Of a DNA stretch of 64,000 nt, positions 31,464-40,001 are shown piece by piece (the stretch's first letter is position 1; each line of letters opens with the position of its first letter). The stretch covers positions 1 to 64,000 of the forward strand of contig JAEEJZ010000047.1 in NCBI GenBank assembly GCA_016282145.1. Direction: 5' to 3'. Both the position numbers and the translations under genes were made by a program. The DNA is from Bacteroidales bacterium. GTDB lineage: Bacteria > Bacteroidota > Bacteroidia > Bacteroidales > UBA932. A model generated the notes under the pieces. That model made no database searches, was not told where the DNA came from, and saw nothing but the letters and a program-made list of their open reading frames with translations.

Positions 31464-33116
31464 TTACTCGTTCAAGACGGCACGGATACGCAGACCATCC
31501 CAGACCCAACTCTTGTTGTTGGCGTAGTTCTCGCCGTAGATCAGACGCATCTGGCAAGCCCGGTTCCAGTAATTATTGGATCCTCCGGTACCGTAGTCGG
31601 TGCAGGACATCCAGTAGCGGCCCTGGGCACCGTCGGTATTGATGGCGCCGTTGTCCGTGTAGGAACAGCGGTAGAAGACCAGTTCAGCGCCGTTGGCCTG
31701 ATAGACGATGGCGCCCATCGCAGAGGATTTATAGCCGTAGGCGTTGGTGTAGGTGTCCTTCTCGTACTCGGTGTAACTGAGTTTGTCATCCACGTCAATC
31801 TCTTCCGTCAGACGATATTTTCCGTCCTTGAGAAGGTTGCAGCAGACTTCGTTGGAAGGCATCCGCCACTCGCTGCCCCATTTGACACGTGCGGCATCAT
31901 ACTTGGTCCCGCCGATATCATAGAAGGTTCCGGGGCCCGATTGCAGACCGCCGCCGCCGGCGTAGTTGACCTCGATGAAAGGACTGACACCCTCAGCCGG
32001 GCAGATGAATTTATAGCCGCGCTGCGTGTTATAGGTTCCGCCGGAGTTCCAACGATAGTTGTCCCTGCTGAATTTTGTTTTCGCTTCAGTCTCGCCCCAG
32101 GCGTAGAGATATCCGTTGATGGCATCATCCGAGGTCGGCGTGCTTCCGCCCACGTTGAACGGTGCCCAGCTGCCCAGCGGATAGCTCTTGCCGTCATAAC
32201 TGATGCTGCCCATCCGGATGGCGTCGGAAGCAAGGGGACGGGCCATCAGGTCCAGGTTGCTCATATTGTAGGTTCCCGTACGTCCTGCCTTGGCGGACAG
32301 GTTGGTCGAGATGGCCTTGCCCTGGGAAAGGCGCTTGTCAGCGCTCATGATGGTCACGATCAGACCCGCGAGACGGTTCTCCGAAGAGTGCATCAGGTCG
32401 ATGGCGGGAACGGCGAGATAAGCCACCTGCTTGGCCGCGGAAACGGCCGGCAGGGTCAGCATATGGACCGCCTCTTTCTCGGTGCTGGAGACCGTCGCCT
32501 GAGCCTTTCCTGCAGAAGTGACATCCCAGCCGCCGTTATGGGTTTTGCCGGTGTTGAACTCGATGTACTGGATGCCTGCGGGCAGCAGGATGCGCAGCAC
32601 ATAGCTGAGCCGCTTCCCTGTGGCAAAGTCAAAGGCGGGGCTTGTGCCGGTGGACTGGGCTACGGCATAATCGTAGTTGCCGATCTTGCCCAGCGTGCCG
32701 TCCTGGCCGTCATAGCTGCAGACCAGCGTCCCGTTCTGGACATCGGCCTTGCCGCTGACGGCAACCCAGGTGGTGTTCTCATCGGCCGCTACGGCGCCGG
32801 TGGACTTGAATTCCGCGGAAGCGCCGCTGCCGGTGGTGGTGAAAGTGACCTTAGTCACTACGTCGCCGTTGATTTCCAGGGCGGTAAAGCTGTCTCCGCT
32901 TTCCCAGGCACCTGCTACGATATCGGCAATCTCCTCCACTTCGGAGTAGTTGTCGACATAATTGACCTTGGATTCGCCAAAGGCGCCGGGGGCGGTCGCC
33001 GTTGCCGTAATCACTACGCCGTCTTCGCTGTTTGCAGGGGTCTCAAGGTTTTCCTTGGTGCAGGCTGCCATCAGCGCGAAGGCGCCGAACAATAGGGTAA
33101 GTCTGTAAAATTTCAT
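31464..33116 (-). CDS. FISUMP-type surface lipoprotein
   Basis: The 550-residue protein has a lipobox (LMAAC, Cys near 19). Residues about 30-300 form an N-terminal beta-rich domain shared with four other proteins of this locus (VITATATAPGAFGESKVNY..., TWVAVSGKADVQNG, LSYVLRILLPAGIQYIEF, LSAKAGRTGTYNMSNLDL). About 310-550 is a FISUMP-like domain (WAPFNVGG...YLYAWGETEAKTKF, GGTKYDAARVKWGSEWRMPSNEVC). It is the last gene of the minus operon from promoter c. A role in binding glycan at the cell surface is inferred from the PUL context and repeated paralogy. Confidence 0.75.
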   Translation of the reverse strand: MKFYRLTLLFGAFALMAACTKENLETPANSEDGVVITATATAPGAFGESKVNYVDNYSEVEEIADIVAGAWESGDSFTALEINGDVVTKVTFTTTGSGASAEFKSTGAVAADENTTWVAVSGKADVQNGTLVCSYDGQDGTLGKIGNYDYAVAQSTGTSPAFDFATGKRLSYVLRILLPAGIQYIEFNTGKTHNGGWDVTSAGKAQATVSSTEKEAVHMLTLPAVSAAKQVAYLAVPAIDLMHSSENRLAGLIVTIMSADKRLSQGKAISTNLSAKAGRTGTYNMSNLDLMARPLASDAIRMGSISYDGKSYPLGSWAPFNVGGSTPTSDDAINGYLYAWGETEAKTKFSRDNYRWNSGGTYNTQRGYKFICPAEGVSPFIEVNYAGGGGLQSGPGTFYDIGGTKYDAARVKWGSEWRMPSNEVCCNLLKDGKYRLTEEIDVDDKLSYTEYEKDTYTNAYGYKSSAMGAIVYQANGAELVFYRCSYTDNGAINTDGAQGRYWMSCTDYGTGGSNNYWNRACQMRLIYGENYANNKSWVWDGLRIRAVLNE

Positions 33117-33131
33117 GGCTGACCTCCTTTT

Positions 33132-33314
33132 TTATTCGTCCCAACTTGCAGGTCCGTCATCAACGAATCCGGCAGGGGCTACATTGTTGGATGTAATCTC
33201 CGTAGTCGGTTCGGGGCCCGGACCCGGAGGGGTCGGGGTGGGTTTGTCTTCGCAGGCGCTCAGGACCGTGAGGGTCAGCGCTGCAGCCAGAATAAGCAGA
33301 AGTTTTTTTCTCAT
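33132..33314 (-). CDS. Small lipoprotein (60 aa)
   Basis: The 60-residue protein has a signal peptide and lipobox (VLSAC, Cys near 21), a proline-rich spacer (KPTPTPPGPGPEP) and an acidic end (PAGFVDDGPASWDE). It lies between a FISUMP-phosphoesterase gene and a FISUMP gene in one operon. The 44-residue protein at 52901 holds the corresponding place ahead of another FISUMP gene. The function is unknown. Confidence 0.65.
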   Translation of the reverse strand: MRKKLLLILAAALTLTVLSACEDKPTPTPPGPGPEPTTEITSNNVAPAGFVDDGPASWDE

Positions 33315-33340
33315 AATACTATGATTTGGGTGTTAATGGG

Positions 33341-36300
33341 TCAGTTTTCGTTATCTTCTTCCAGTGAAGGGGCTTCGCCGCCGGCCTGGGCATTCTGTCC
33401 GGGGCCGGGTGCAGGAGGGTCGGTGGACCAGACATAATGGCTTCCTATGGGATAGCCGGTATAATCCCGGGAGAGTACATTGGCGCTGTAGGTCTTCTCC
33501 CGTCCGCCAGGAATGGCGTGACGGGCCGTGATCTTCCAGTCCGTCAACGCGGCAGGATCTCCGCCGGGCGCATCGATCACCCACCAGGTGTAGGAGGTCT
33601 TCCCCCAGTTGCCGAACTTGGAATGAATCACCTCTACGTAATAAGAATCCGCGCACTGGTCGATGATGGCGCTGGAGAGGCGCGTCATGGGGACGGTTAC
33701 TCCGTTGTGGGTGAAATTGAGACTCCAGGTTTCCTCTTCTGCAGAGAGGGCCGGGTCATCCCCGTCCCATACGCGGGCCAGGAATTTCCCCTTGTAGGCA
33801 GCGTCCCACTGATATCCGGAATAATTGTCGTTGCCGCTGTACACGCGGATCTGGAATTCTTCGCTTTCCTTCCAGGTCTTGTTGTATTCCCAATTGAGTG
33901 AAGATCCCTCGAAGGTGAAGACCCCATAGCCGGCGGGGCTTCCGTTGGCGGAGACGTCGGCAAGCCAGATCTGGCCGCTCAGGGACTGCATGTTATGCTC
34001 GATGATGGGAGCACCGCTCGCGGAGCGGAAACTCCGGTGGGTATAATTGGTCAGGTTGTGCAGGTGACCGGTGAAGATGTGCGCCTCCTTGAAGGAGCGC
34101 AACAGTTTCTTGACCTCGTCCACGTTCCCGACGGGGTTATACACCGCCGCGTGGGTGCAGAAGATGGCCAGCTTGTCGGATTTGTCGCTGACGGCGGCGA
34201 TGTCCTGCTTGAGCCAGTGCAGCTTCTCGCCCGTGATGCGCTCGCTGTACTTGATATGGTTGTAGCCGCCGCTGCCGCCCTCGATGCTGCCATTGAAATC
34301 GATATCGTCCATCACCACCACGTGCGCATTCCCGATATCGAAGGAATAGTCCGTGGGACCGAAATTCTTCAGGAAATTGGCGGTACTCTCGTCGTCGGTG
34401 CCACCGGCGATGCTCTGGTGGTCGTGGTTGCCGATGGTATAGAAGAAGGGCATGGTGCCGCCCGCACTTTGTACGCCGGTATACACCTCCCGGATGCCGG
34501 GGACCATGTCGAAATTGTCCGTCAACTGGTCGCCCAGGGCCATGCCGATTACCTCGCCGCCTTCAGCATTGAGCTGCCTGACCGTCCTCTGGATATCGGC
34601 AAACGCCTCTTCCCGGAAGCGGGCAAGATGCTCTTCATTCTGTACATGGGCATCCGCCACGGTAATGAGCGTAAAGCGTGATACGGCCTGCTTGCGCGGG
34701 GTGAGGGAGAAGTCTGCGACCACGGTGGCGCCGTGCTTGGCAGGGATGAGCTGGTAGAAAGCGGGACGTCCGTCCTCTCCCAGCGGGATTTCATAGCCTG
34801 AGGGGATGGTGACATTGATGGAACGGGCCGCAGGATTGGCTTCCATACGGTAGGCGCCCTCCGCATCGGTCTTGCAGCAGGTATAACCGTCAGATACGGT
34901 GACGCCGGCGATGCCCTTGCCCGTGACTGCATCGGTGATATGGCCGCTTGCCGTCAGCTCAGCGGGAATGTCGCTGTCCTGCGCGAGCACGGGCCGCACG
35001 GAGAAGGCATAACCGCATTCCTGCGACATGAGGTCCACCTGACTGTTCCTGACGTACAGACGATAGGCTTCTGCGCGCCCGGAGACATTATTGTGCGCTC
35101 CGCCGAAGTAATAGCCTGCCTTGCCCACCATCGATGCCGTTCCAGTCTCCGCTCCGGCGGTATAGTAATACCTTCCGGCGAAGGGGAAGAAGATGGTGAC
35201 TCCGTTCTTGCTGAAGGTGCGCCCGCTCACAGCCACGCCCTTGTATTCGGAAACATCGATGGTAGTGAAGATGTTGTCCGTCTTGGCGGAACGCCCTGCG
35301 TTGCAGGTGAATACCTCGTTGTTACCGTTGAAACTCATCATCTCCTCGAGGAAAGGCATGCGCCAGGCGCGGCCCCACTTCACGCGCGCTACGTCGTATT
35401 TGGTGCCGGAGATATGCTTGAGGTTCAGGGTGATGTCGGCGCGTCCAGTGTAGGCGCGGACAGTGCCCAGCGACTCATCCTTTCCCATATGACGGTAGGA
35501 GGCGGCGCTGTACGAACTGCGCTGCTCCGTCTCGCCCCAGGCGAAATAGCCGCCGTAGGTCTCTTCCGCAGTCGTAGGGGAGGCCTTCGCTCCCAGGTTG
35601 AACGGTGCCCAGAGCGGGGAACAGGAAAGGTCGTAAATATCATTTATCCCGTCCCAGGAACTGTTGTTGATGTACTGAAGGGTACAGGAGAGTTGTGACA
35701 GGAAATTGATGGCTTCGGTGGGGAGGGGCCTGTCAATGAGGCTATCCATCTCAAGGGTTGCGACGTGCCCGCCTTTCGCGGAGAGGTCGGCACTGAGCAC
35801 CTTGCCCTGGGAGCGGGTTTCAGCCTTGCTCATAGCGGTGACGATGAGCCCGGCACTGGAATAATCGACGGCCGGAACGGCCAGATAAGCGATTTGACCC
35901 GCGCTGCTTTCTTGAGCCATTTCAAGGAGCCGGGTTGCCTTGGGGTGGTAATCCGGCGTGCAGGCGGCCGTGTTCCCTTCCTCGTCGATAATCCATTCGT
36001 CCCCGGAGGCCCAGGTGTTGAATTCCAGTTTCCCTACGCCTTCCGGCAGTTTGAGCCGGAGCAGGTAACTGAGGTGCCTGCCCTCGCCGTAATCGAAGTC
36101 CGGCGTCTCTCCTTGGGCGCGGGCGAGCATATAATCGAAATGCTCCAGCCCCTTCAGGCTGCCGTCCTGCCCGCTGTAGTTGCAGTGGATGGTCCCGTTG
36201 TCGAAGGCGGCGCTTTTTCCCAGAACGGCTACCCAGCGGGTCTGCGCATCCGCCGCGACGGCACCGCTGGAGGTGAAACTCGTCTTTTGGTCCGCAGGAG

Positions 36301-36580
36301 CGGTGGCCGTAAAGGTGACGGGCGTAATGGTGCTGCCGTTGATTTCCAGGGCGAGGAAGGTATCTCCGGTCACCCAGCCGGTCTTGATACCGTCGGTTCC
36401 GGGGTAATGATCCTCGTAAATCATCTTGGAACGGTCGTCCGGCAGCGTTGCCGTAGCAGTAATGATAACTTCCTCAGTATTGACGGGTTGCTCCGCCGGT
36501 TCCGTCGTACAGGAAATACCCGTAGACAATAAGAAGACCGGGCATAGGAGCCTGGTGAGTATTTTCTCCAACATACGCAT
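33341..36580 (-). CDS. Lipoprotein fusion: FISUMP plus calcineurin-like phosphoesterase
   Basis: The 1079-residue protein has a signal peptide and lipobox (STGISC, Cys near 24). It then has the shared beta-rich domain (about 35-300) and a FISUMP domain (about 310-555, WAPFNLGA...YFAWGETEQ, GTKYDVARVKWGRAWRMPFLEEM). A carboxypeptidase-regulatory/MetallophosN module follows (about 560-635, GKGIAGVTVSDGYTC). The phosphoesterase (about 645-880) has ADAHVQ, ALGDQLTD, IGNHDH, CTHAAVY and GHLHN, and a C-terminal beta domain ends the protein. All metal ligands are present, so it is likely active. The tail APSLEEDNEN is acidic. It is the first gene of the operon from promoter c, divergent from its paralog at 36690. 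Confidence 0.88.
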   Translation of the reverse strand: MRMLEKILTRLLCPVFLLSTGISCTTEPAEQPVNTEEVIITATATLPDDRSKMIYEDHYPGTDGIKTGWVTGDTFLALEINGSTITPVTFTATAPADQKTSFTSSGAVAADAQTRWVAVLGKSAAFDNGTIHCNYSGQDGSLKGLEHFDYMLARAQGETPDFDYGEGRHLSYLLRLKLPEGVGKLEFNTWASGDEWIIDEEGNTAACTPDYHPKATRLLEMAQESSAGQIAYLAVPAVDYSSAGLIVTAMSKAETRSQGKVLSADLSAKGGHVATLEMDSLIDRPLPTEAINFLSQLSCTLQYINNSSWDGINDIYDLSCSPLWAPFNLGAKASPTTAEETYGGYFAWGETEQRSSYSAASYRHMGKDESLGTVRAYTGRADITLNLKHISGTKYDVARVKWGRAWRMPFLEEMMSFNGNNEVFTCNAGRSAKTDNIFTTIDVSEYKGVAVSGRTFSKNGVTIFFPFAGRYYYTAGAETGTASMVGKAGYYFGGAHNNVSGRAEAYRLYVRNSQVDLMSQECGYAFSVRPVLAQDSDIPAELTASGHITDAVTGKGIAGVTVSDGYTCCKTDAEGAYRMEANPAARSINVTIPSGYEIPLGEDGRPAFYQLIPAKHGATVVADFSLTPRKQAVSRFTLITVADAHVQNEEHLARFREEAFADIQRTVRQLNAEGGEVIGMALGDQLTDNFDMVPGIREVYTGVQSAGGTMPFFYTIGNHDHQSIAGGTDDESTANFLKNFGPTDYSFDIGNAHVVVMDDIDFNGSIEGGSGGYNHIKYSERITGEKLHWLKQDIAAVSDKSDKLAIFCTHAAVYNPVGNVDEVKKLLRSFKEAHIFTGHLHNLTNYTHRSFRSASGAPIIEHNMQSLSGQIWLADVSANGSPAGYGVFTFEGSSLNWEYNKTWKESEEFQIRVYSGNDNYSGYQWDAAYKGKFLARVWDGDDPALSAEEETWSLNFTHNGVTVPMTRLSSAIIDQCADSYYVEVIHSKFGNWGKTSYTWWVIDAPGGDPAALTDWKITARHAIPGGREKTYSANVLSRDYTGYPIGSHYVWSTDPPAPGPGQNAQAGGEAPSLEEDNEN

Positions 36581-36587
36581 ACTTACA

Positions 36588-36612
36588 CTACACTTTTCGT
36601 GCCTCTTTCCCC
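36588..36612 (-). promoter_or_regulatory. Regulon promoter c (33341 operon)
   Basis: GGGGA (36612-36608), 14 nt, then GTGTAG (36593-36588) on the minus strand, 7 nt before ATG 36580. Confidence 0.7.
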
Positions 36613-36637
36613 TGACAATATACGCATTTTTAAATAA

Positions 36638-36662
36638 GGGGGGAAGGCCCCGATTCGTGTAT
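36638..36662 (+). promoter_or_regulatory. Regulon promoter d (36690 operon)
   Basis: GGGGG (36638-36642, followed by GAA), 14 nt, then GTGTAT (36657-36662), 27 nt before ATG 36690. Confidence 0.7.
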
Positions 36663-36689
36663 TATTACCGATAAAGCACTAACGTACCA

Positions 36690-39600
36690 ATGAATCTCTT
36701 TCACAAGTTTTCTTTTGTTGCAGCTCTGACGGGAGCTGTCCTGACCGCTTCTTGTACGAAGGAAATCGTTCCGCAAGAAGGAATTACGGAAATTATCGCC
36801 ACCGCCTCTCTCCCCGAAAGCGACGGCACCAAAGTCATTTATTCGGAAACCGATCCGTCCGGGAAGCATAGCGGCTTGAAGTCGGTATGGGAAGAAGGGG
36901 ATTTCTTTTATGCCTTCTCTTCTGCCGGCGGCTGTGTCCGCTTCGAGCTTCAGTCCGGCGCCGGGAGCAAGACTGGCGTTTTCAAGGCTACGACAAGCGG
37001 CGTAGGGGCGTCCACTACCTGGAAAGCCGTCTTGGGAGCCAGTGCGGAGCAACTTTCCGCCAACCTGATCCAATGCCCGTACAGTGGCCAGGAGGGAACG
37101 CTGGATGCCCTGGGGGACTATGATTATATCATCTCGGAAGCGACGGGCACCGGCCCCAATTTCAATTTCTCCGGCGGTACCCGCCTGTCCTATTTCCTGC
37201 GCATCAAACTTCCCGCGGGCGTACGCTTTCTGGAATATTGTACCACGGCGTCCTGGAAAGTTTCCCCGTCCACGCATTCTGTCCTTTCCGACGGGAATTA
37301 CGATAATGTTTCGCTTACCGATCTCGGCCACACGTCTTCCGAGGGAGAGGTTTGCTACCTGTCCATCCCGGCAATCCAGTACGGGAACTACATCACCGAT
37401 AGCCCGAGGGGCGTAATCATCACCTTCTTCAATGCCGATATGAACAAGTCCAACGGCCGGGTACTCAACGCCAATGTCAGCAGCAAGGCGGGACAGATCG
37501 GTACCTTTGACCTCAGCGGCATGGAACTCATCGACCGTCCCCTTCCGTCTGAGGGCGTTTCGCTCGGAGGGCTGTCCGTACTGATCCGCAAGGATCCCGA
37601 CAGTGACTTCTGCAATAAGTACAATAACCTTGAAGATTATCAATACCGCACCGCAGTCGCTCCCATTTGGGCGCCCTATAACCTCGGCGCGAGGGTTACC
37701 GCGGCTTCGCCTACGGCTCAAGATCTTTACGGCGACAGTTTTATGTGGGGAGAAACGGCCCCGCGCACCTCTTTCTCTTCCAGTAATTGGACCTATAACG
37801 GAACCCATACGGTGGGGGATTTGGAGAACTTCCCTTCCATCCAGCTCGGCTATTACGAATCCGTTGCGGTTTCCGACGGCTCTTCCGACGGAACCTTGAA
37901 GTTCCAGCGGATTAACGGTACCAAGTACGATGCGGCCCGCGTACGCTGGGGCCACGACTGGAGAATGCCCACCATCGAGGAACTCGTCGGCCTGATTGGC
38001 GACAATATCAGCATTGACATTTCGGATAGCCAGACTACAACCTCTTCCGGTCTTACAACAAAGATTGAGACCATCGACTTCTACAATGTAGGTCGGACCG
38101 TCAAGGGCCGCTGGTTCAAGAACGGGGACAACACGGTATTCCTCCCCTTCGGTGGCTGGTACGGTACCGGTCACGCCTATTACGGCGCCCGCGGTTTCTA
38201 CTGGAGCGACAGCCGTATCCGTGCCACACCCTCCAACCCGAATCTTACCAATGCGACACTTCGTTTTGAGATGACGGGCAGCTCGCTCAATTACGGCCGC
38301 AACAGCAGCCCCTCGACGGAGATGTATTACGGTCTCGCCATCCGTCCGGTCCGGAACATCGTGGATATGAACGGTTCCGCTTCCGCCCCTTCCATCTGGG
38401 AGGATTGCGGCGAGAGCACCATTCTGCCCACTTCCAACCTCTGGGGTGTCATCAGGGACGAAAACGACAATCCCATTCCGGGAGTCGTCGTCTCCGACGG
38501 TTATTCCTGCGTAAGGACCGACATCAACGGAACCTACCAGATGGCGGCCAATGCGAAAGCCCGTACCGTGAACGTGACCATCCCGGCCGAATATGAGATT
38601 CCGCTCGATGCCAACGGCCGTCCGGCCTTCTTCCAGTATGTGACAATTCCTTCCACGGGAAACATCCAGCGGGATTTCACCCTTACGCGCAGGGCCAGCG
38701 TCCCCGAGCGCTTCACCCTGCTGGCCATTGCCGATGCCCACGTGCAGACCAGTACGCAACTCAGCAGGTTCCAGACCGCCATCGATGATATCGAGGAGAC
38801 GGCGACTACACTGAAGACTACGGGCATTCCCGTGGGAGACGGCGGAGAAGCCGGCGAAGTGATTGCCGTCGCGTTGGGTGACCAGCTTTCCGACAAACTG
38901 TCCATGGCCTCCTCCGTCATCGATAAATTCTCCACCCTGAGCATTCCCGTATTCTATACGATCGGCAATCACGACTACGATTCTTCCAAGGAGAGTGATT
39001 ACGATTCCGAGACGGCCTTCGTGAATGCCTTCGGCCCCACCAACTATTCCTTTGACATCGCGAATGCCCACGTCATTGTAATGGACGACATCGTGCGCCG
39101 GAGCGGCAACACTGACAGGGGCGACGGATATTACAGCATCAACTATGGCGCGGGCTTCACGGAGGAACAGGTGGCCTGGCTTCAGGATGACATTTCCAAA
39201 GTCCTCGGTTCCAAGACCAAAGTCGTGGTATTCTGTGTCCACGCTCCGCTCAACAGCGCTTCCGCCGGCGACAGCGGTACGCAGAATGCCGTCATGGGCG
39301 CCTTGAAGAACAACTTCTACAACGTACACGTTTTCTCCGGCCACACGCACCACATCAACAACAACCTCTACTCAGGCTGGGCGGCCAAGAGCGGACGGCA
39401 GATTTACGAGCACAACCTGCAGACCCTGTCCGGTTATTTCTGGGAGGCTGATATCGCCTATGGCATCGGCAGCCCGGCCGGTTATGGCGTATTCACTTTC
39501 GGCCATGACGATCTCTATGCTGAATACAACAAGATCACCAAGGAGGATCCCGGCGTTCAATTCCGCACTTACAACGGCGGTGAAACCTATACCCGCAGCG

Positions 39601-39986
39601 GGAAATCCTACAGTTGGGACAGCCCCGTAAGCGGCAAATATGTCGTCCGTCTCTTCGATGCAGGAGACGCTGACGACGGTCTGGACTACTGGCAGGTTTA
39701 TGTGACGAAAGGCGGCACCACCACCGAACTGACGCGGGTATCCACTGCCATTAACGACCGTGCCGCCCACTGCTATCTCGCCAAATACTTCGACAACGAG
39801 CACGGCGGAGCGGGGGAGGACACGGACCAGTTCTGGTATTCTTCCGCCAGCTATGCCAGCAGCGGGTACACCATTACCGCCGTCCATACGATGAAGAGTG
39901 GCTGGACGGCCACCTATACCGGCAAGCATTTTGTAAATGGGTCTACATACAAGGGCTTCGGCTATGGTGTAAGGTACGATGACTAA
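36690..39986 (+). CDS. Lipoprotein fusion: FISUMP plus calcineurin-like phosphoesterase (paralog)
   Basis: This 1098-residue paralog of the 33341 product has a lipobox (LTASC, Cys near 22), the shared beta domain (about 30-300) and a FISUMP domain (about 315-570, WAPYNLGARV...FMWGETAPR, GTKYDAARVRWGHDWRMPTIEEL). A MetallophosN module follows (about 588-665). The phosphoesterase has all ligands (ADAHVQ, ALGDQLSD, IGNHDYD, CVHAPL, SGHTHH; about 675-915), and a C-terminal beta domain completes it. It is the first gene of an operon with the calcineurin-heparinase fusion (15 nt downstream) and an SGNH hydrolase. It is probably anchored at the outer membrane, with the FISUMP part possibly binding substrate for the enzyme part. 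Confidence 0.88.
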   Translation: MNLFHKFSFVAALTGAVLTASCTKEIVPQEGITEIIATASLPESDGTKVIYSETDPSGKHSGLKSVWEEGDFFYAFSSAGGCVRFELQSGAGSKTGVFKATTSGVGASTTWKAVLGASAEQLSANLIQCPYSGQEGTLDALGDYDYIISEATGTGPNFNFSGGTRLSYFLRIKLPAGVRFLEYCTTASWKVSPSTHSVLSDGNYDNVSLTDLGHTSSEGEVCYLSIPAIQYGNYITDSPRGVIITFFNADMNKSNGRVLNANVSSKAGQIGTFDLSGMELIDRPLPSEGVSLGGLSVLIRKDPDSDFCNKYNNLEDYQYRTAVAPIWAPYNLGARVTAASPTAQDLYGDSFMWGETAPRTSFSSSNWTYNGTHTVGDLENFPSIQLGYYESVAVSDGSSDGTLKFQRINGTKYDAARVRWGHDWRMPTIEELVGLIGDNISIDISDSQTTTSSGLTTKIETIDFYNVGRTVKGRWFKNGDNTVFLPFGGWYGTGHAYYGARGFYWSDSRIRATPSNPNLTNATLRFEMTGSSLNYGRNSSPSTEMYYGLAIRPVRNIVDMNGSASAPSIWEDCGESTILPTSNLWGVIRDENDNPIPGVVVSDGYSCVRTDINGTYQMAANAKARTVNVTIPAEYEIPLDANGRPAFFQYVTIPSTGNIQRDFTLTRRASVPERFTLLAIADAHVQTSTQLSRFQTAIDDIEETATTLKTTGIPVGDGGEAGEVIAVALGDQLSDKLSMASSVIDKFSTLSIPVFYTIGNHDYDSSKESDYDSETAFVNAFGPTNYSFDIANAHVIVMDDIVRRSGNTDRGDGYYSINYGAGFTEEQVAWLQDDISKVLGSKTKVVVFCVHAPLNSASAGDSGTQNAVMGALKNNFYNVHVFSGHTHHINNNLYSGWAAKSGRQIYEHNLQTLSGYFWEADIAYGIGSPAGYGVFTFGHDDLYAEYNKITKEDPGVQFRTYNGGETYTRSGKSYSWDSPVSGKYVVRLFDAGDADDGLDYWQVYVTKGGTTTELTRVSTAINDRAAHCYLAKYFDNEHGGAGEDTDQFWYSSASYASSGYTITAVHTMKSGWTATYTGKHFVNGSTYKGFGYGVRYDD

Positions 39987-40001
39987 AAACGAAAACGGAA
40001 G

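Noticed and set aside
36630..39353. 907-codon open frame opposite the 36690 phosphoesterase gene
   Set aside because: Length comes from codon bias of the real gene; it also covers regulon promoter d and the start region.
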